Below, piece by piece: positions 1 to 22,193 of a stretch of 64,000 nt of DNA; position 1 is the first letter of the stretch; each line of letters starts with the position of its first letter. Source of the DNA: Latrodectus hesperus (Eukaryota; Arthropoda; Arachnida; Araneae; Theridiidae). The translations under genes and the position numbers were made by a program. The stretch is taken from NCBI GenBank assembly GCA_037975125.1, contig CM075853.1, positions 29,754,795 to 29,818,794 of the forward strand. The letters run 5' to 3'. Under the pieces are notes generated by a model, which had not been told where the DNA came from, made no database searches, and saw only the letters and a list, made by a program, of their open reading frames with translations.

Positions 1-20
1 AAATAATGCGTTACAAATGA

Positions 21-8693
<8,673 letters not shown>

Positions 8694-8753
8694 TTGATTT
8701 AAGCGATCAAAACTGTACGTTTTCAGTAGTAATAAGATATAATTCTGTTCCAC

Positions 8754-11700
8754 CTTTTCGCGCTTTCATAGACTAACAATTAAAAATATTTCAATAATTT
8801 AATAACTTTTATCTGGCGTTCTTATTCAAAAGTGATTTAATAATATTTTTAAATGAATATTTTTGTTTTAATATCCATGTTTTAAAGTCTCGTTTTTTTC
8901 TTTTTTTATGAAATTTCGTTATAAATTATTTTTTAAATCGAAAAATAAATTTTAAGTAATTAATTTTTAATAAACGTTTAAAGCCTACTGTTTTTTAAGT
9001 ATCAAATCTTTTTTGTTATTTTTGTTGTTGTTCCAATGATTACATACTTCATTTGTACGAATTTATAAAGTGGCACCATCTTTTAAAATAATATATAATC
9101 ACTAATTCAATAGTAATCATTTTTTGGGAAAAAAGTTCTTATAAAAGCAGAAGTATTTAAAATTCCTGTTATTTATATTTTTTACGCTTTAATGTCATAC
9201 TAACATTGAGTGATAATTTACAATTTTTAAAAGGAAAATTATTTCAACCAAGAATTATTACCAGAAAAATTATTTTATTTATTTTTTCATGAAGAAACAT
9301 TTTAGCTCCTGTGTGTAAAAAAACCTAACAATCTCTAAGAACATTTTCTTTCGAACAACCAAGTTGAATGTTTCATTTGACAAATAGTAAACAAAAGTAT
9401 CAGTTACATATGATTTTTCATTGATTTCAATATCAATAGAAACTAGCTGTAAATGGAAAACACGGAAAATAGAACGCCAAGCGAAACCCAGCTGTTAATA
9501 TAATTTATTTATTCATTTACTCTGATAATTGAAGGTGTCGACCTTCACTTGTATTCACGCAGATGTAAACCGCAACGAAAGGAAAAAATGTTTTTAAAGT
9601 GTTGAATGCTATCATTATAGTTTAAGATTACAGCTATGTTATTATGTAATTTGTGAAAAAAATCCTCTCTTGCTATTGATAACTATTTACCTACGTATAC
9701 GCAGTAAGCAAACTCGTCCAAATGACCATACGTCATTTCAAAATTATTTGGATTTTTCAAATCGATTCAATTTTTTTAGTTGCAAAAATATTCTCTCAGA
9801 AGCAATTATTTTAAATTTATGCCCTTGTGTTTTCCAATTTATTATTCAAAAAGAGAAACAATAACGAAAAAACTTCCAATTATAAGCACATCGCCCATGC
9901 ATTTCTTAGAAAACATAAATAACAAATTATCGTTTGAGAAACAGGAGAAAAACTGAACTGATGTAAAGAGTCAATACCAGAAGGGTTTCCAAACTGTGCT
10001 GCTGACAAGGGGATTCGTGGATAATTTAATGCAGATTTATTGTCGAATAGAAAACTTTTTAACAATTTTTACTATGTGATAATATCAAAATGAAAAATTT
10101 TAAAATTATGTCCCTTTAGAAATAAATGAGCAAATTTGAAATTATTTTTTGAAAAAGAAAATTTAATTTTTAATAGCGGGATTTATTTCAAAATGGTAGT
10201 CATCTATTGTTAAAAATAAACTGTTATATTTTACAATATAGTTTACAAATTATTTTCCAATTATTTTTGCTTGAAATCTGATATTAATCACATTCAGGAT
10301 AATTGATAAAGAATTTTAATTATACTTATAATACAGCACATATAATTTATATCCTTGAACAAATTATGTAAAATTTAGTCATGAGATTTTCAGAAAATGC
10401 AATAGTTGTTTTTTATCTGATATTAAAAAATTGTCAGATTAATTATTATTTTTTTTTTGAAGTTAAAAATTATACATTTTTATTCACGGTATAAGTACAA
10501 ATTAAAAGCTACAATTAATATGTTAGAAAATAAGAAGTCAAATTATCCTCATGGTATTATAAATTTTCTGAAAATAAGAAAAGATTATATCAAAACATAA
10601 TTATTTATTTAGTTGAACAAACCATCCCCAAAGAAAAACTTTTATGTTGAGAGACATCTACATATCAATAAAAATCTCATTCATCAGGAGAACTTTTTTT
10701 CGCATGGATGGTGAAAACTAATGAATGGAATAGCATAAAACATATATTAGTAAGTCAAACCTGTTGAACTTAAAAGAAAGCTGCGCTTAAGTTTGAAATT
10801 TTTATAATAATATTGGTTTTTTTATTTTGTGCTAATTAGGTGTCCCTGTAAAGTTGCTTATGTTACGATGCAATTATTTTAAATGTAGTAAAAATATTCT
10901 ATTTTAGAAGCCTTCTGCCTTCGAAAATGGAGGAATATTATTCTTTCCACATATTTAAAATTATTATCTAAATGTAACATATGGGAGTAGAAAAAATATT
11001 TAGGACTTTTTTTCTTTCTTCATTCCCACAATTTAATTTTAAAAAATCATGCTATTTACTATTTTTTTCAATTATTTAAATTTATTATTTTTGCCTTTTG
11101 CAACGTACGTGTTTAAGATTTTTCCAATATTTTACAGACTGGAAAAATGTTCAACGTTTAGTGATTTAACTAAAGAGAATTTATAAGCTTTCAACAACTC
11201 ATCCGATTTAGCTCATCTGTAAATGAGATCTCATTTCTCGTACAGAACTTCATTTTGAATGATATTGAGTAAGGAATAACACTAAAAAATAGTAAACGTA
11301 AATAGCATTATATTTCTAAATTGCAATTGTTCCCTCAAAGTTATATATATACAATTTCAATTGGAAACTAAGAACCACTAGTTTATGATATAAAAATGCA
11401 TCAGGAATTATTTATCACGTAATTAATATCCTAAATTAAAATTTTATATTATAAAAATGTAGATTTTAGTTTTTCGGAGGCTTGTGGAGTAATTTTAACG
11501 AACAATAAAATTTTTCATGAAGTAAATATTTAATCATAAGACTTTTTTAATTAAAAAAATTTATTTCACAGTCTGTGTGATGAGTTTATATAAGTTGTGA
11601 CAAAAGTATGCAAATTCCTATATTTGAAAAAATGAAATTACACTCAAGCACAAATAATATCAAATTTTAAACAGTGATTTTTTTTTACAAATTTATACAC

Positions 11701-12690
11701 AAGCCACAAAAATTTAGTATAAAGTAAATCCAAAAAAATATAGCATGCAAAATATATTCAACCTTCGTTAAAATTTAAAATTCACTTTTATCAAGAGTTT
11801 TTCGATAGAATTGATTTCTTTGGATATTGTAGAACAAAATGTTAGTCAATATTAATCAGAATTGAGCTAAATATCCAATGGGTTTTAACTAAAGACATAA
11901 AAGTGATTTTATGATAATAAAAATTTAATTTTGTTAAAATGATCTCATATATTATGTACTAGTAAAAATAGTATACGCTTTCTAAAAAGGAAATTTGAAA
12001 AAGTTCCGTCGTTTAAATATGAAACAAGTAAGCTTTCCAAAATTATTGCGAAAAATTGTATTCTATATTTAACCGAAATATTTGAAGAAATTTTTGTTTA
12101 AATTTTAAAGAATTTAATAGAATTATTTTTATGGTATTTTTATAAGTTAAATTATTGAAGCATCGAGTTTAATATCTAATAAAGTAAAGTTTATATCTCT
12201 ATGAGTTAATGCTAAATTTATTTCTCTAAAAATATGACAATTATTGTTAAATGGTGCTTATTACCGAAATTAATTGCTTCTTGAAAATAGTGTAGAATGA
12301 TTAAGTTGAAATATATTTATAAGTCCTGTGAAGTGGGATTAGAGGGGAAGAACATCGCTTTACAGAGCAAAACGTCCGGGGTTCGATAACAGCAATAACT
12401 GAAAAAGGGAGATGGATGTCGCGCTTCTGCATTCTGCATTCACGTCTGCAATTGAATCGTATTTTAGAAATCAATTTCACGTTTTTTCAATGTGTTATTT
12501 TCCATTTGATATTTCAATATATCGTTTTCCATTTAATATTTCAATGCTATAATATTTCAATGTGTTGTCTTCCATCTGATATGCTACTTTTGACATTTAA
12601 TTTTTCAATGTATTATTTTCTATTTGGCATTTTTCATTGTATTTTGTTTCATTATATTATATTCTTTGCATATTTTATAAATTATGCTAT

Positions 12691-12751
<61 letters not shown>

Positions 12752-14424
12752 AAAACTATATAATTAAAATCTTTTTTTAATTTTTAGATGAATTTAATCA
12801 ATTAAATATTTCTTTCTTAGGCAGTACATGCTCCAAACTCAATAAATTATTTAAATGCTATTTAAAAAATTAATTAGTTTTCAAACATATTTAGTTATCA
12901 AAATTTTCTCATTTCATGATAGAAGAGAGATTTAAAAAATTCTGTTTCATTTTTATTAATAACTGAGAAATACTGCATGATATTTTTAATTAAAAATGTA
13001 ATTGAAATCCTTGAGTTCAGTGATCGTTCAACAAAGATAAAATGATTGAACATTAAATAACAGTGTTTAGTTTAAATACAGCCCCCTTTTTCGAAGGTGT
13101 GTCTGCTGACGTAGTTTATCTCAACGACACAAGCCAATAGGATTCGCTACAAGCTGGGGTGTGTGTCCTGTGTTGATGTTTGTTTATTTATCTTAACTTC
13201 AATAGATTGTACTAGTAGTCGTGGTGACGATAGAATTGGCGTATTGGATAAATAATATCAATACGTCAGTCATTATTCTTTTTTTAACACGTGATTATTA
13301 TTGGGTGCAGCAATTAATCATCCTATTTCAAATGTGAAACTAAAACACATATATGCGAAATTAAATCGTTAACATCATAAAAGAGATAAATGATAGGACA
13401 TAACCTTGTTCTTAATGGATTCACCGATCCATCAAATTGCTATGCAGTCAAAGGAAAATATTTTCACCGTGAATGAAAGAAATACAAAATGTTCTTGTAA
13501 AAAATAAGATTTAATACCAATATAAAGAACCTCAAATGCTCTCATAAATACGTTCGTTGCATTGAAATTTCGCTGTAGAGGTATTTTTATTGAGAATAAG
13601 ATTCTGGGAAGATTTTAAAAAGCTTTCATAAAATTGAGATATTTGCTACATTAATGGAGTTTCTCTTATGAATGTAGATTGTCAAAAAATTTTTAGCTAT
13701 TATAAACCAAATCCCTCATAAATTTTTATTTTATTTTATCAGCGAGCACATGAATTTAAAACTGTGCAAATGTAAAGATTGATAACTAATTTAAAGCAAT
13801 TCATTCATTTATAATGCAAAACGTAACGGCGAAACTAAAACTATTTTTCTGTTCATATGCACAGGTTCTTATCCAAATCTAAGCACATATTATCAAATAC
13901 TTGAAAAAATTTATAAATGTAGAAATGATTTCATAGATATTTTTTTTTACATTCTCGTTCTTTAAATTTATTTTAAGAAGTAATTTGAAGATTCTCCCAA
14001 GACACGTTTACAAGAATCCATGGGTTGAAGAACAATCGGAACCTTTGAATGCGAACAAATCCGACGAATGACAGTTGAAAAATACAGTAGATTTATAATA
14101 TCCTAACGTGGTTTTATAAAAGCAAAATCTTTTCTGAAAGAAATAATCAATGATAAAGAACTTTTTATTTTTATATCGCAAGGGTGGAAATTTTGAAATT
14201 CCTCCTCAATAAATGTGAATGAACAAAGCAGAAGCATAATGCTCATCACCATTTGCTCAAGTGTACCTTGGTTGAATCATAGGACATTCTATTCTGGAAA
14301 ACTATCTTAAGATCAAGATAGAGCTTAAAAATTTTGTTAACTGGCATTTGGCCGTTTCAATTGTGAAATTGATTCTAAAAAGGGTGGAATTCTAGATGTA
14401 GATCAAAATAATATTTTTTCTTCT
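8754..14424. other. AT-rich intergenic or upstream region, no gene recognised
   Basis: It lies upstream of the visible first exon of the channel gene and may contain a further 5' exon. A minus-strand open stretch at 9880-10065 (61 codons, with an NYPRIPLSAAQFGNPSG segment) is less AT-biased than its surroundings but was not recognised. A tRNA-like or SINE-like scrap with a B-box-like GGGGTTCGATAAC lies near 12,340-12,420. A GC-richer island at about 13,081-13,260 contains a CCAAT box (CCAATAGG) and a CRE-like TGACGTAG and could be a promoter. Confidence 0.5.
12695..12747. repeat. (TA)n microsatellite
   Basis: About 50 bp of TA repeat. It extends an otherwise meaningless open frame upstream (12416-12763) that consists of imperfect 'ttccatttgatatttcaatg'-type repeats. 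Confidence 0.95.
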
Positions 14425-14520
14425 GTTGTTGTGGCTTATCCTCCAAATGTCTGACGAAGTCAGACAAGGTCCATCAGACCATTGACCCTAAGAAAATCGA
14501 GGACCAGAAGGGAGGATGAG
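14425..14520 (-). mobile_element. 3' end of a 5'-truncated LINE (Jockey/CR1-like)
   Basis: On the minus strand the sequence encodes a short MVxW-type C-terminus followed by TCTGACTTCGTCAGACATTTGGAGGATAAGCC and CAACAACAG, resembling the 3' end of the LINE fragment at 20.46 kb (gatctggtctag...aga ccagg...ccaccacca) in layout: a terminal Asp-Leu-Val-like peptide, a small hairpin (TCTGAC/GTCAGA) and a short 3' simple repeat. Only the 3' tail is present. Confidence 0.4.
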
Positions 14521-14750
14521 TACATATCCTTTCTTAACTAAAATAAATGTAAGTAATTAAGAAAAGAAGGAAAATGGACAAAAATAGACTTAAGAAAGAA
14601 GGCAAGCGTTAACAGAAACAAATTTAAAAATATATAGAAGTATAAAATCTTTGTCCTAATCAAATCACCTAATTTTATTATATTTAAGACTAAAATTTAA
14701 AAAAGACATTTATTATACAAAATTGCATTTCATTTGTAAAATTGTAAATA

Positions 14751-16158
14751 CACTACTGGCCATTAAAAATGCTACACCAGGAAAGCGGCACACCACACAC
14801 GTGAAATTTGTAAGACAGGTAGAACTTGCTGTGATATGCAAATGATTCGATTTTCAGCTCATTCATACAAAGTAGGCGACAGTAGCGACATTTACAATGT
14901 GTATAAAACCAGAGATTTTACAGCAGTTTTCTCATACTCAATTTCCGTTTCAACGTTGTTTTCGGCAAAGAAAGTTATTGTAATGCCTCGTGTAAGAAGA
15001 AGAAATGCCTATCAGCACGTGTCTGACTTTGATCGAGGAAGGATTATTGCCTACCGGGATTGCGGTTAATCGTACCGCAATATTGATGCTCGCGTCGGTC
15101 GAGACCCCATGACTGTTAGCAGAATATGGAATCGATGGGTTCAGGACAATCATACGGAACGTCATGCAGGATCTCAGCGACCCCCCATCACTAACAGCAG
15201 AGAAGACAGACATCTTATCCGCATGGCCACAAGGGATCGTACAGCCATGTCACGAACCCTGAGTCGAGAAATGGAGTCATTTGTAAGGCAAGAAGTTTCT
15301 GCTCGAAAAGGTCGACGACATTTGCAGCAGCATGGATTGTCTGCACGCCGACCATGGCTTTGGCTACCATTGACGCTGCGTCACAGACAGGAGCGCCTTC
15401 AATGATGTGATCAGCGACGAACCTCTACGCGGGAATGACATCACGTCATCTTTACAGATGAATCTCGGTTCTGTATACAGGACCATGATGGCCGCATCCG
15501 TGTTTGGTGGCATCGTGGAGAATGCGCATTGCCAGCTTGCATTGGACATCGCCATACTGCCATCTGCTGGAGTGATGGTATGGGATGCCATTTGATACAC
15601 GTCTCGATCACCTCTTGTTCGCATTACCGGTACTTTGAACAGCAACCTATACATTTCCGATGTGTTAAGGCCCGTGGCTCTGCCCTATCTTCGAGGCCTC
15701 CCTAATGCTTTGTTTCAACAGGATAATGCATGACCGCATGTTGCCCGTACTGTTCTGAACTTCCTTGATACAGAACAGGTTCGACTGTTACCCTGGCCAG
15801 CACGTTCTCCTGATCTGTCATCAATTGAGAACGTGTGGTCAATGGTTGCCGAGCGATTGGCACGCCATCACTCACCATCCGCTACTGTCGATGAACTGTG
15901 GCATAGTGTTGAAGCTGCATGGACTGAGATCCCCGTACATGCCATACAATCTCTGTTTGACTTCATGCCTAGGCGGATAAATACTGTTATTGCAGCCACA
16001 GAGGTGGCTGCTCTGGGGACTGATTTCTCAAGATCTATACATCCTAATTTCCTGTAAATCTAATCTTTTGTTCCTTTCACTATAATGTATGTGTCCAATA
16101 AATATCGTTCTGTTATTTGCATTCCCTCTTGGTGTAGCAATTTTAATGGCCAGTAGTG
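14751..16158 (+). mobile_element. Tc1-family DNA transposon, 1408 bp, complete ends but inactive
   Basis: The left end CACTACTGGCCATTAAAAAT and the right end (read inward on the other strand) CACTACTGGCCATTAAAATT are inverted repeats. They match over about 29 bp up to GCTACACCA with one mismatch. TA dinucleotides flank both sides (14749-14750 and 16159-16160), the usual Tc1/mariner target duplication. The length of about 1.4 kb and the single transposase fit the family. The coding region is broken, so the copy cannot move by itself. Confidence 0.95.
14983..16057 (+). pseudogene. Tc1-like transposase (DD34E), disrupted
   Basis: This encoded the DNA-cutting and joining enzyme of the surrounding element. 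It starts MPRVRRRNAYQHVSDFDRGR. A helix-turn-helix domain follows (…DPMTVSRIWNRWVQ), then a GSQRPP motif in the GRPR position and LSARRPW. The catalytic triad can be traced: Asp in FTDESRF, Asp in QQDNA and Glu in SPDLSSIENVW, with 34 residues between the last two (DD34E). Damage: a stop at 15067-15069 (codon 29), a stop at 15403-15405 with a frame change after it, at least one further frameshift before the QQDNA block, and a TGA directly after QDNA where the family has Arg. It is clearly dead. GC content is higher than in the surrounding DNA, as expected for an inserted element. Confidence 0.93.
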
Positions 16159-16347
16159 TATTACATTTTAGAGTTGAATCTTGGTGATAATAATCAATGA
16201 TTTAGATATTTGGCATGAAAACCAGCCCCAGTTTTAGTTTTCAAAAGAAAAGGCTTAGAGGAGTGGGGTTCGATTCATTAAGACCCATCCATCAATCCAC
16301 CCATTAGGGGGAGAGAAAAAGGAAATGGTTTCTACTGTGCGAAAATA

Positions 16348-16507
16348 TACGTCGTGGCCGCTTTTGTGGGGTAAACCTGCGACGTATATATACGTCGCTG
16401 GCCGCTTTTAGGCTGGAATATTGTCACGGATCTCTGCCTGACGTTGGCCGCTAATTGACCAGTTTATTGCGACGTATCAGATACGTCGTGGACGCTGAGT
16501 CGGTTAA
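16348..16507. repeat. cluster of TACGTCG/GGCCGCT repeats and palindromes ending at TTAA
   Basis: Four related motifs (TACGTCGTGGCCGCT near 16348, TACGTCGCTGGCCGCT near 16391, GACGTTGGCCGCT near 16440, TACGTCGTGGACGCT near 16482) are spaced roughly 45 bp apart. Between them are a perfect 20-bp palindrome, GCGACGTATATATACGTCGC (16379-16398), and a near-perfect 19-bp one, CGACGTATCAGATACGTCG (16470-16488). The cluster ends GAGTCGG-TTAA. Repeats of this kind are typical of subterminal transposase-binding sites. The TTAA suggests one end of a piggyBac-like element or MITE, but no matching second end was seen. Confidence 0.5.
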
Positions 16508-17770
16508 ACAACACAAAATATGTTTCAAAAAATATAAAACCGTATGACTTTACGTACAGATGGGAACCGCAAATCATTCAAATTGGCAATTTTCCAGCCT
16601 AATGAAATGTAGACGAAATCTGCATAGTAACTTAATCTTAATAAAAATGATTGCTCTGTTCAAATTCCTGATAAGACAGAAACATAACTCGATTTGTGGA
16701 GAACATGTTTCAGTTTAAATGATTTAAACGTCATGCATGAAATTGCAGCACCATAAAATACCATGTGCCCACGAAGGTAAACTAAAATAAATGTAAATAT
16801 ACATTTAAGTGCATTTACATTTATTTTAGTAATATAGAACGTTTAGAACATACTGGATGAAACAGCTTCACAGCGTCTTTTCATCATGCAAAACTAGTAC
16901 TTGCAGTTCATCCTCTTAAACCACATGATGCCAAGCAGCAATTATAGCCCTAATAAGTAGCATTTTAATTGATAGACACATTTTTTTTGCAAATATCATC
17001 ATAAATTTTTAATATGATTCATATGAATGCTGATTCCTGGCCAGGGCAATAAATGTCTTTATTTTTAAACCATTTTTTTGCATGTTTAGCCGTATAGCAT
17101 AGAAATATATTCTGCAGAAGGATAAATGTTGCTTTATTAGATATGAGATTCCTGAAGGAAAATATCAATTTTGGTTTCAGGATACTAATGATTATTTTGC
17201 ATTTAGAATACGGTCAAATCCCTTGAATGTATCCCACACCTCATCTGCAGATATACATACTCAAAGCAGGACATGTTTGCAGTTGCTTCAATGGAATTAG
17301 AATGTATCTCTTCTCCAACTCTACACATTTCAGATTTTTTTATCCCAGCACTATCAAACAATATGTGATACCTCGCTCTCATCGTCCTAGATTATCTCCT
17401 TTCACCGATTTTCTGGCCACATAATGTATTATTTTTGCCTACTAAATTCTCTTCTTACGTTGTTTAAGATTTAGATATGGTATATTTCTTGTAATTCTAT
17501 GTTTTAGTTCAAAACCCGATACCTTATTATTCTTGAACTCTCTAATTAAAATAACCACTCACCCTTAGAGTGCATTTTAAAGAATCTGGAGATGCTAAGG
17601 ATCTAAATATTATCATTTTCTTAAGTGATCGCAAAATGAAAGTTTGATAACACGTTATAATGTTGTTTATAAAGAATAAATTAATTCGATTATCATTGAC
17701 GCAGAGATAATCGAACAATTTCAACATTACACAGCATTTCTTGGAGAAAAATATTTTTGTAGATAGTATT

Positions 17771-17818
<48 letters not shown>

Positions 17819-20459
17819 CACACACACACACACAATAAAGTATAGAACTTGGAAAATTTCCAAGAAACCATCAGGATAGAAGTGCTGCATGCAGAAACAT
17901 AACATTCTTCTCACACTGTTCAGCAGTGACTGGCTTCAAACCCGAGAGCTTCTACAAGGAAGATCACAGTCACATTACAGCGAGTCCAGTGAAAAGTAGA
18001 AAGGTGAGCATCCAGAGATTTGTTATGATTTCTACACATACGTAATCTCCAGGGTCGTTAATAGGGAAAATGTTGAATTTCTAGAGCTCCAACGAGTTAA
18101 TAACTATGAAATATCCTTCCGCGCAGTAATAGACAAAAAAAGCTTGAGAACGCACATTCGCGGTTTTTACACTATCCCTTATCCTTATACAATGACAAAT
18201 ACAAAGAAACTGAGTTGAATTTTGACAAATATTCTTCAATACATGTTTGTTTCATTATAATCATTTCCCCAGTAACATTATTCAATTTTTTTTGTGATTG
18301 AATTACTTCTAAAAAAATAGCTATTTCTTTTCTCGTGGTGGTCACATAATAAATATTTATGCTGCCAAATATTTTAAATTATTCCAACTGAGTAACTATA
18401 AAACAAAATTTATTAATTTTTATAAAATTTCTTATTTAGATTATCATTATAAAATAAATATTTTTAAAATTTAATTTTCATTTTTTACCAAACAGGAACA
18501 ATTTTTTCCCCACTAAACTTGAGGAGAACTTGCAAAAGATAATCATGCTTTATTTTTTAATTATATATATATATTACACATGTATGGTGCTGTCATCTAG
18601 TAACACAAAATCATACATTAAAAATTTTCATATGAAAACATATTACGATTTTAAAGGCGTATATATATTACCAATTATAAATAAATTCTTCTGAACTAAA
18701 TTTTTTCCACTTCGAATAAAATAGTTCACTACCAGATATTCTTTTGAAATATGCTATTAAAATTATTATAAATGTAAAAATGGTTTCAATCTATAACATG
18801 AAATATTTTCATTCTTTTTGTGAACATATATCTAATGCACATATATAAATAAAATTTCAGGTGTATTCATGATTCATTACTCCTTTAAAAAATTGTGTAT
18901 AAAAAGAAAGCTTTTTTCTCTCAAACATACAAATTGTTCATTACAGCTAAATATATTAAATTTCATTGAGAATTTGCAAACAGAAATTTTCACTAACAAA
19001 ACCATATCTTTCTCCTTAAATCATAGAATTTACTTTGAAAAAAAAAAAAAAAGAGCTGAACAGTGATTTATTGATATAGAAATAAAACAAAGATTTACAG
19101 TACATATAACTTAGTTAGATAAAATATTTTTTAAAAAAGAGCAGCTACATTTCATAAACATGTTTTGCTATTATCTTAGAAACTATAATATATTAATGCA
19201 AATAAAATTTCTGAAAATTTTGGCTCAAAACATAAAAGCACTTCTTTCATTTTTTAACAGTAAACACATTAAATTTAGTTTATTCTAACTTAAAATGAAA
19301 CTGATAGAAAACAATCAATATTTAATAATTTTTATTTTCCAGAATACAATAAATTTTTTTATACAGTTCATGTAGGACACCTTATAAATCTACATGGAAA
19401 ATAAGATAAATCTTACTTAATATACATTATCATGCTTTTATAAATGGCACAAGTAATCCTTTGCATTCTTACCTTTTTCCAAAGATTTTTTGTAAAATGT
19501 AAATAATCAAATTGTAACAATAAGAATTTTATACGAAGTAGATTAAAAAGTATTATAACAATTTCCTATATTTTTTTATTATTACTTTGAATCTTTTAAT
19601 ATAAATTTAATATAATTTTCCAGAAACCAGAAATGTATTTTAATGTTCACATTAAAAAAGAAGTATTTCATACAAAAAATATAAAAAATACTAAAATCTG
19701 GGAGAAAAAACACAAAATGTTATTTCCTCTTGTAGGTTTTAGTAAGTCCAGTTTTTAGAAATGAATATTATATAACTGGATAGCAGGATATAAGGAAATA
19801 TTTTTCACAAACAAGTATTATAATTTAATAATATAAATCAGCTAATTAAACTTGCTAAGGTATTTTGTGCAATCTTTTAGAATTTTTTAAATCTGATAAA
19901 AGAATGAACAAAATTGAAATTCATAAATATGTTAAAGACATATAATTTAAAGTAAACAATGCACTTTTTTCTCATTATATATTACATATTAAATGTAAAT
20001 TTAGGTCGTTTATAATTTTTGCAATCAAATACAATGAATTTTCAATTACTTACAATAGTTCATAGTGAAAAAAATGCTTTCATCATATGTGTAGGAAGGT
20101 ACCATAGCTTATCAAAACAAAGCAGTTTTTTGCAAAATATCAATGCCATACACATATGCATACAACTAATGTGTGAAATTAAAAAAAAAGAACAAGTGCA
20201 ATTGCTTAAATTTATATCCATAAAGCTGAAATGTGGCACTATAATCATTTTGCAATCAAAAATTGCTCTTATTATTCTGTAATACTAAAATTATATTAAA
20301 TGTGTGAATTAGTTACATGGTATATTTATGTGATTTACTCAATATATTCTACAAAAGAGACATGCCTTAAATGTTCAAAATATTCAGTGATTAAAGTATT
20401 TAAATTCATGCAAGTAGAAAAAAATTTAAACTTAAATATTTGAGTTCTGTTTATAAGTT
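16508..20459. other. AT-rich intergenic region
   Basis: No protein-coding exon was recognised. Near 17,920-18,000 the minus strand has a degenerate tRNA-like segment (CTCGGGTTTGAAGCC as a B-box), probably an old SINE. The rest is very AT-rich with short random open frames. Confidence 0.5.
17774..17834. repeat. compound (TA)n(CA)n microsatellite
   Basis: About 43 bp of TA repeat followed by about 18 bp of CA repeat. Two overlapping minus-strand open frames run through it and owe their length to it. Confidence 0.95.
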
Positions 20460-20995
20460 GTTACAAATCATCATGGCTTATCACAACACCCAATCCACCT
20501 CCAGTGGGTCCCCTCACATGTTGGTATGCCTGGGAATGAAGTAGTCGGGCTGACCTTGCAAAGGCTGCGGCCAGTAATCCTTTGAACCCGGAAGATCACA
20601 TGGCACTAACATCATCAGAGAGCTCTTCTATTACAAAACAACTTACTTCTAAAACCTGGGCTGACCCTCCTGCTCACCCATGGTACTTCCAAAGACATCC
20701 TGGAGTTGCCACAACATTTAAGGGCTCCAGAGTACATCAGACGACACTGTCTTGACTTTCTACTGGCCACTTGAAATGTGTGATCTTTGAGGATGGTGAA
20801 AGAAAATACCCAACAAGCTCCAAGTGCGACAATGCTCGGTTTTGCCTGTAATACATCTTGAAGTACTTGGGGTTTTCTTGTGAGGAGGCTGTGAAAAGTC
20901 CACATCTGCTTTTGGACTTTTTGGCTGTCTATGATATCATGGATCTGGTCTAGTGGAACTAGACCAGGTTGGGATTAGTCTCACCACCCACCACC
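20460..20995 (+). pseudogene. LINE (Jockey/CR1-like) ORF2 C-terminus, RNase H and tail, decayed
   Basis: A readable but frame-shifted plus-strand segment of a non-LTR retrotransposon. A 'PSHVGMPGNE'-type RNase H block is recognisable (cctcacatgttggtatgcctgggaatgaa) at 20,512-20,540. It is followed by WADPPAHPWY, a GSRVHQTTLS segment, STGHLKCVIFEDGERKYPTS and a zinc-knuckle-like KCDNA segment. The end is LLLDFLAVYDIMDLV, then a short 3' UTR with CCACCACCCACCACC-like sequence. Stops and frameshifts are frequent. The conserved order matches the C-terminal part of arachnid/insect Jockey-type ORF2. It lies 3' of the selenocysteine lyase gene. Confidence 0.72.
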
Positions 20996-22193
20996 ACAAA
21001 TTATCAATGCTAGATAAATGCTGTTATTTAGATTTTGAAACTGTTAGTTCAAACTGAGACATGTGATTATAGTATATAAAAAAAGTTTAAAATATTTAAA
21101 ATGATCCACAATATTTTACGAGTGTAATTGTACCTTAAATCTAAAATTTTTAATTTAACAGCTTATTTTCATGCATCTATAGTGTACTTTCAAAAAAGAT
21201 TTTCATGCTTTTATTAACAATTTTTGAAGAATGAAACCATTATTTTACATGATTCAAAATACAAATAGTAATAAAATTAACAAAATAAAACACATATTCA
21301 AGCTAAATCCCTATAAATATTTTTGGGAGGTTGCTAAATCAACAGCAGTGGCAGTCATTGGAAATATCAAAGGATGATATCACATAACAATTCACAATGG
21401 CTGATTGGGAATGAAGAATAAATCTTATATATTTGTATGATTAAGTTGCTCAAACCTTAATCTCAAACTTATACTAGGATTGAATTATTGATACATTATT
21501 ATTGGTTTAACAAACAATATACTTCTGCAATTTTGATTAGGAAGTGATGAAATTTAAGAACTCAACATTATTACCTTAAAACAAAATATTTTAGATAAAA
21601 AGTTAACTCTTAAGAATTTCAATAAAAAAGAAATCAATCCCCAGGGTAAAAAAGAGTATCCATACGATTTTGGAATGGAGAAATCTTTAATAACAAATTA
21701 AATTAAGATCAAACAGTTTGAAGACTACAATGATAAATAAAATAACCATATTAGTTTTTTCACATTTTAAGAAACAAAAAATTTATTTGCAAGATGTAGA
21801 AAAGTAAAAAATAACAAATTATATTATTACACTTATAGAAGATATATTTCAATTTATAATATTTATGAAAAATGCATTACAAATTTAAATATTTTTAGAA
21901 AAATTAAAGAATTAATATGAAGTTTACTAAGCTTAACATAGTTAAAAAATATATAATTTTTAATATTATAAAAGATTTATAAAGAGCTATTTTGTATATT
22001 TGTTGAAATATGGGATAATACAGAAAGTGAGTATTTCAGCATAATTGCTGAAATATGATATAACATTTTCAATAAATACTTCTTTCAATAATAACAATAT
22101 TATAAAATACTGTATATAAATAAAAAATGTTTGTTTTACAAAAAAAATGAGTAAGCTAAATTTTTTAAAAATTAAATCTAAAATATTGCATAT
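20996..22193. other. AT-rich region downstream of selenocysteine lyase
   Basis: This is the 3' flank of the minus-strand lyase gene and should include its 3' UTR. An ATTAAA overlaps the stop codon region, but no convincing poly(A) signal was seen close by. No other gene was recognised. Confidence 0.5.

Noticed and set aside
12416..12763. Plus-strand ORF of 115 codons
   Set aside because: Built from imperfect TTTCCATTTGATATTTCAAT-like repeats and a (TA)n tract; no protein-like composition.
17542..17914. Two overlapping minus-strand ORFs
   Set aside because: Both owe their length to the (TA)n(CA)n microsatellite at 17,774-17,834.
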